Shown one piece after another: positions 60,049 to 64,000 of a DNA stretch of 64,000 nucleotides. The position numbers and the translations under genes were made by a program. Origin of the DNA: CAVROP01 sp050008495. GTDB taxonomy: Bacteria > Acidobacteriota > Terriglobia > UBA7540. The number at the start of each line of letters is the position of its first letter. Position 1 is the first letter of the stretch. The notes below the pieces were generated by a model. The model had not been told where the DNA came from. It did no database searches and worked only from the letters and a program-made list of their open reading frames with translations. The stretch covers positions 7,885 through 71,884 of the forward strand of contig JBEKMN010000013.1 of assembly GCA_050008495.1 (NCBI GenBank). The letters run 5' to 3'.

Positions 60049-62091
60049 ATGTTCGCTGCTGTAGTCAATGAAGTCCAGAATGCTAGTGCTCTAAGCCGAG
60101 GGTGGAAGGCACAACCCTTCTGCCCTCGTCTTGTGTTGCTCGGTTTCATTCTGGCGGGCGCCGCAGTGGCAAGTTCAGGCGGCCAGGCGAGCACCAAGGG
60201 AGCAGTCAAGACCGAGGTGCAAGCCGCTCACGCCCTGTCGGCGCGCGTTGTCGCCTACCAAATTGAGGCACGTCTCGATCCCGTTAAGAAGACGGTTGAC
60301 GCAACGGAGACCCTGACCTACCACAATCTCACCGGCCGGCCCCTCGACACTTTCCCCTTCCACCTTTATTTGAATGCCTTTCAACCCACGTCCACCTTCA
60401 TGCGTGAGGTGCGCCTTTACGGGACGCGAGGGACGGGTCCCGAATCCGGCTGGGACCCGAAACACTACGGCGCCAGCGAGGTGAAATCCTTCGAGGTAGT
60501 CGGGCAAGGTGACTTCACGAAACGCCTCGAGTTCATTCAGCCCGACGACGGCAATGCGAACGACCGCACGGTTTTCCAGGTAAAGCTTGCTAAACCGGTC
60601 GCACCGGGCGCGGACGTGGTCTTCAAAATCACCTTTCACGACCAACTTCCGGAAGTGGTGGAGCGCACCGGCTACAAGCGAAATTTCTTCATGGTGGCGC
60701 AGTGGTTCCCGAAAGTGAGCATGTGGTGGCACGACGCGTGGAATTGCCACCAATTCCATGCCACGTCAGAGTTCTTTGCCGACTTCGGCACCTTTGACGT
60801 GAAAGCCACGGTGCCGGAGAACTACACCGTGGGGTCAACGGGCGATTTGGTTTCGTCTATTTCTAATCCCGATCACACCAAGACGGTTACGTGGCACGCC
60901 GAGGATATCCACGATTTCGCCTGGACGGCCTCGCCGGACTACAAGTTGATTGAAGACTCCTGGACCGGATCGGCGAGTACGGTGCATATCCACCTGCTCC
61001 TCTCCCCTGGGCACGAAAGTTCCATCCGCCGCTACCTTGCGGTGATCAAGGGCACCCTAGACCGCTTCGATAAGTGGTACGGACCGTATCCTTATGACCG
61101 CATCACGCTGGTTGATCCTCCCCAAGGCGCGCTGGAGGCCGGCGGGATGGAGTATCCCACGCTCATTACCTGCGGAACAACCTGGTGGATGCCCGAGGGG
61201 TTGCTCGGCGTGGAGTTGGTTACCGAGCACGAATTCGGCCACCAGTACTGGTATGGAATGGTGGCCACGAACGAGTTCGAAGAAGCTTGGATGGACGAGG
61301 GCATCAACAGCTACACCGAAGCCAAGGTGATGGAGTCTCTCTACGGCAAGGGCACTTCGATGCTCAACCTGTGGGGCATGAAAGCCGACGATGCCGACTC
61401 GATGCGAACGGAGTACCTGGCTGTGCCGGATACCGACCCGCTGAGCCACTTCGCGTGGAAGTTCGTGAACAGCGACGCCTATGCGGGGGTCACCTACGGG
61501 AAGACGGCGACGATGCTGTTGACGCTCGAGGGCTTCGTCGGCGAAGACACCATGCGAAAAGCGATGCACACCTATTTCATGCGCTACCGCTTTACGCATC
61601 CCACCGGCACGGACTTTGTCAAGACGGTTGAAGAGGTCTCCGGCCAGAAGCTGGATTGGTTTTTTGACCAAGCCCTTTACGGCACCAACGTCCTCGACTA
61701 CGAAGTGCTCTCCATCCGTTCCGATCCTCTCAATTGGTTCGATCAGCACCCTTCGAAGCCCAAGAAAGGTGTAACAGCGTACCGCGACACGGTGCTGGTG
61801 CATCGCAAGGGCGATTTCATCATGCCGGTCGAAGTTCGCATCGTCTTTGATGACGGCGAGAGACTGCGGGAGAAATGGGACGGGCGCGACCGTTGGGCGC
61901 GCTTCAGCTACGACAAGAAAGCCAGGGTGACGTCGGCCGAAGTCGACCCGCAACAGGCGATCCGGCTCGACGATAACTTTTTTAACAATAGCCGCACGGA
62001 GGGAGTCGACCGGCGGGCAACACATAAGCTGGCAACGTACTGGCTCTTTGCTTGTCAGTACCTGGCACAGCTTCTCGCATGGCTGGCGTAA
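60049..62091 (+). CDS. Exported M1-family zinc aminopeptidase
   Basis: 680 residues from ATG 60049 (AAGGACGG upstream). The signal segment is LVLLGFILAGAAVASSGGQA. A beta domain (AYQIEARLDPVKKTVDATETLTYHNLTG) is followed by the M1 core with GGMEYPTLI (substrate-binding GxMEN-like) and HEFGHQYWYGMVATNEFEEAWMDEG. That gives His394, Glu395, His398 and Glu417 as zinc ligands and catalytic acid. The C-terminal part reads FDDGERLREKWDGRDRWARFSYDKKARV. It would trim N-terminal residues from peptides in the periplasm. All catalytic residues are present. Confidence 0.92.
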   Translation: MFAAVVNEVQNASALSRGWKAQPFCPRLVLLGFILAGAAVASSGGQASTKGAVKTEVQAAHALSARVVAYQIEARLDPVKKTVDATETLTYHNLTGRPLDTFPFHLYLNAFQPTSTFMREVRLYGTRGTGPESGWDPKHYGASEVKSFEVVGQGDFTKRLEFIQPDDGNANDRTVFQVKLAKPVAPGADVVFKITFHDQLPEVVERTGYKRNFFMVAQWFPKVSMWWHDAWNCHQFHATSEFFADFGTFDVKATVPENYTVGSTGDLVSSISNPDHTKTVTWHAEDIHDFAWTASPDYKLIEDSWTGSASTVHIHLLLSPGHESSIRRYLAVIKGTLDRFDKWYGPYPYDRITLVDPPQGALEAGGMEYPTLITCGTTWWMPEGLLGVELVTEHEFGHQYWYGMVATNEFEEAWMDEGINSYTEAKVMESLYGKGTSMLNLWGMKADDADSMRTEYLAVPDTDPLSHFAWKFVNSDAYAGVTYGKTATMLLTLEGFVGEDTMRKAMHTYFMRYRFTHPTGTDFVKTVEEVSGQKLDWFFDQALYGTNVLDYEVLSIRSDPLNWFDQHPSKPKKGVTAYRDTVLVHRKGDFIMPVEVRIVFDDGERLREKWDGRDRWARFSYDKKARVTSAEVDPQQAIRLDDNFFNNSRTEGVDRRATHKLATYWLFACQYLAQLLAWLA

Positions 62092-62093
62092 CT

Positions 62094-62236
62094 TAATCGG
62101 GTGATCGGGAGATCGGGCAACCAGATGAGCGTGTGGACAGGTTATCCGATAATGATCCGATCTGATTCCAGGATCAAGGACGCTGCACGCGAGGGGTTTT
62201 TGTTCGCCCGATCACCGGATCACTCGATCACCCGAT
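62094..62236. repeat. Word-type hairpin after the M1 peptidase gene
   Basis: TAATCGGGTGATCGGGAGATCGGG on the left and CGCCCGATCACCGGATCACT, CGATCACCCGATT on the right. A GATAATGATCCGATCTGATT stretch fills the centre. It is the third copy of the GATCGGG family. Confidence 0.9.
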
Positions 62237-62255
62237 TCTTTCACGGGGACTTATC

Positions 62256-63197
62256 GTGACCGATCTGAACAAGAGTCCGTTCGTTGCGGGCCTAGGTTTG
62301 GCCTGGCGGCGCCAGAGTGTACTTTGGTGGATCTTCCTGGTCAATTTCGTACTGGCCGGCATGGGCGCCGCCACGTTTATGCAGCAGGTCAGCCCCGTGC
62401 TCGATCAGAGTCTTCAAGGTCTGGCATTTGTACGTAGTTTCAATCCCTTCGGTTTTTCGGACCTGATGACGGAAGCGCACGGGACTTCAGGGGCGCGTGC
62501 GGCCTCCGCCTGCCTCATGCTGGTCTTCTTCGTTTTCGTGCTGTTTGTCGAAGGCGGCTTGCTCGAAACCTATCGGCTGGACCGCGGACTGAGCAAAGGC
62601 GAGTTTTTCGAAGCCAGTGGCCGTTTCTTCTGGCGATTTGTGCGCCTGCTGATCCTATTGCTGATCGCCCTGATTCCGGTGGGCATCGTTTACCGATTAA
62701 CGATGGGCGCTACGCACCTGTTGGATGAACGATCGCCCAGCCCCATGCCGGGGGTCTGGTCCCAGTTCACCGGGCTGCTCGTGGTGCTCTTTTTGTTGCA
62801 GGCGGCTCGCCTTTGGTTCGACATGGCGCAGGTTCGAGCCGTGGCGGAAGACGAACGCGCCATTCGCCGCGCCCTCGGCCGCGCCTTCAAGATCACTTTT
62901 GAAAACTTCGGTTCGCTCTATTGGCTCTACCTTCGGATCAGCGTCGCGGCCTGGCTGGCGATGGCTTTGCTCGGATGGATTTGGATCAGGTTCGTGAGGC
63001 CGGAATGGATCGGCGCGTCTTTCCTTGTCACGCAACTGATGCTGCTGAGTTGGCTGGCAACGCGGCTATGGCAACGCGCCAGCGAGACGATCTGGTATCA
63101 GCAACGAATCGCGGCAATCATCAAGGAACCCGAACTGGCGCCCGCACCCCAGCCTCCCCAAGCCGTAGAACCCGTGGCTCCTGACTTCAGCATCTAA
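62256..63197 (+). CDS. Multi-pass inner-membrane protein of unknown function
   Basis: 313 residues from a GTG at 62256 (GGGGAC upstream). At least five hydrophobic segments are seen: SVLWWIFLVNFVLAGMGAATF, ACLMLVFFVFVLFVEGGLL, FVRLLILLLIALIPVGIVY, FTGLLVVLFLLQAARLWF and VAAWLAMALLGWIWIRF. The conserved-looking loop is RALGRAFKITFENFGSLYWLYLR. The cytoplasmic tail is proline-rich (ELAPAPQPPQAVEPVAPDFSI). No motif identifies it; the layout resembles bacterial stress-type membrane proteins. It does not overlap its neighbours. Confidence 0.75.
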   Translation: MTDLNKSPFVAGLGLAWRRQSVLWWIFLVNFVLAGMGAATFMQQVSPVLDQSLQGLAFVRSFNPFGFSDLMTEAHGTSGARAASACLMLVFFVFVLFVEGGLLETYRLDRGLSKGEFFEASGRFFWRFVRLLILLLIALIPVGIVYRLTMGATHLLDERSPSPMPGVWSQFTGLLVVLFLLQAARLWFDMAQVRAVAEDERAIRRALGRAFKITFENFGSLYWLYLRISVAAWLAMALLGWIWIRFVRPEWIGASFLVTQLMLLSWLATRLWQRASETIWYQQRIAAIIKEPELAPAPQPPQAVEPVAPDFSI

Positions 63198-63284
63198 CCG
63201 CAACTCTCGTAGCGCGGGCGAAATGCCTGCATTGCACCTACGACAGAGAATAACCCTGCCCAACGTCGGCTGCGAGACTATTTT

Positions 63285-63555
63285 TTATTGAAGGTCGGAC
63301 GCGTTTCGGGACTTCCTCTCATAAAGCGAGCGGGACGCGCGATAAGCCCAGTAATACAGGTTATTGCGCCACAGGTATTGGCGGTCGGCAAGGAAGAAAC
63401 GCCGCATGGCGAGGGTGAAACGGCGGCGTTGGAGTCTTTGCATGTCCGACTTCGCTAGTTGGGAGCCGCCGCAGTGCGGCACTGCGGCATTTCACTCCAG
63501 AGCAGACGAGAACAGCAAGCCAGTGATCAGGAGGGTTGCTACACGGAGTCTCATT
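63285..63555 (-). pseudogene. Possible broken exported small protein
   Basis: ATG at 63555 overlaps the stop of the upstream ORF (ATGA). It gives a 20-residue signal-like peptide (MRLRVATLLITGLLFSSALE) and then a stop at 63495-63493. A different frame continues as LAKSDMQRLQRRRFTLAMRR, then FFLADRQYLWRNNLYYWAYRASRSL to 63285. A CCGCAGTGCGGCACTGCGG palindrome sits at the break (63467-63486). This is consistent with a frameshift caused by a repeat insertion, but a chance ORF cannot be excluded. Confidence 0.3.
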
Positions 63556-64000
63556 GCGTGAACGCCGCCTCTTGAACTGCGGGTCTCCGGAGACTGTAAG
63601 GACAAAAGCTGCTGATAAACGACCCAAGGCCGGAACTCGAGCGCTTGTGTACCCGGACGACCTGAACGGTCCAAAGCACCGTCTCGTAGCCCCTCCAATA
63701 CCAGTTATTGCGAAGCAGATCGCTTCGCATATTGAGAATCTCCCGCCGCGCAAAGACCGACCACTTACCGCCATGGACCGGGACTGGCCTCGTATCGACC
63801 GTTTCAGTAGATAGCCGCGGAGCTCGACAATCATTGAGTTGGACGACCACGAGCCGCTTGTCCGTGATCATTGAGTCGCCAGTGGCGTTCTCGGTGAAGC
63901 CAGGAACCTCGGGCCGACCTATCCACCCCAGCACGCTCGCGCAAGAGGTAAATGCGAGATCATAGGCCACCTTTTCGCGTTCTTGGTCCACATCTGCGGC
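63551..64000 (-). CDS. Partial hypothetical protein (5' end beyond the window)
   Basis: The frame is open from the right edge and ends at 63551-63553, about 150 residues. Features are DVDQEREKVAYDLAFTSCASVLGW, LVVVQLNDCRAPRLSTETVDTRPVPVHGGKW and LLRNNWYWRGYETVLWTVQVV. No domain was recognised. The motif LxRNNxYW also occurs in the remnant downstream (63285-63482), hinting at a related second protein. The TGA stop overlaps the ATG of that remnant. The assignment rests on openness of the frame only. Confidence 0.4.
   Translation of the reverse strand, partial: AADVDQEREKVAYDLAFTSCASVLGWIGRPEVPGFTENATGDSMITDKRLVVVQLNDCRAPRLSTETVDTRPVPVHGGKWSVFARREILNMRSDLLRNNWYWRGYETVLWTVQVVRVHKRSSSGLGSFISSFCPYSLRRPAVQEAAFTQ

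Overview
The window looks like chromosomal DNA of a GC-rich, Gram-negative-type heterotroph, most likely an Acidobacteriota member; this is inferred from gene content, not from a marker search. Support comes from the rplU-rpmA-obgE-nadD-rsfS-rlmH order, a pyruvoyl-dependent arginine decarboxylase, a class II (B12-dependent) ribonucleotide reductase, planctomycete/acidobacterial secreted modules (DUF1501, DUF1549/DUF1553, cytochrome-WD40, pre-peptidase C-terminal type), and an IPT/TIG-repeat lipoprotein. No rRNA, tRNA, CRISPR array or prophage was seen.

Layout. 1-0.5 kb: 3' part of pdaD (minus). 0.9-2.3 kb: glnA with the adenylylation tyrosine at position 397; its modifier glnE lies at 8.5-11.5 kb. 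2.3-7.2 kb: secreted saccharolytic/proteolytic genes (apiosidase-like protein, GH27 alpha-galactosidase, M14 carboxypeptidase). 7.3-20.8 kb: RMD1/YagE protein, glnE, hemE, two transporters, an orphan nuoI, HU, and a small co-directional run (FmdB zinc ribbon, DUF72, GNAT, SixA). 21-28.7 kb: one long plus-strand housekeeping block, rplU-rpmA-obgE-nadD-rsfS-rlmH-cobO-accD-folC-plsC. 28.7-30.3 kb: a repeat-rich island with a REP-associated tyrosine transposase (RAYT) flanked by REP palindromes. 30.3-33.3 kb: nrdJ with two candidate NrdR boxes upstream. 34.2-39.2 kb: IPT/TIG lipoprotein and a beta-propeller-like protein. 39.4-47.9 kb: a four-gene minus-strand secreted cytochrome module. 48.3-53.4 kb: DUF1385-prfA-prmC-dinB-RNase H-like. 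53.5-63.2 kb: secreted or metabolic singletons (PIG-L deacetylase, TIM-barrel isomerase, SDR, aldo/keto reductase, M1 aminopeptidase, membrane protein). The right edge has a partial and a broken ORF.

The most unusual property is the intergenic DNA. Many gaps are filled by hairpin elements built from short, roughly heptamer to octamer words repeated imperfectly on one arm, with reverse-complement words on the other. Each locus mostly uses its own word. Several elements begin exactly at, or supply, the stop codon of the adjacent gene (obgE, rsfS, RMD1, cytochrome-WD40, DUF1385, the 188-aa protein, the TIM-barrel isomerase, AKR). Two apparently lie in-frame inside essential genes (nrdJ, nadD) and add repeat-encoded linkers. 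Several conventional palindromic REP/MITE-like families coexist with the RAYT.

B12 metabolism is represented by cobO and the B12-dependent nrdJ, and nitrogen control by glnA and glnE. All functional calls come from sequence motifs read by eye; no database search was run.
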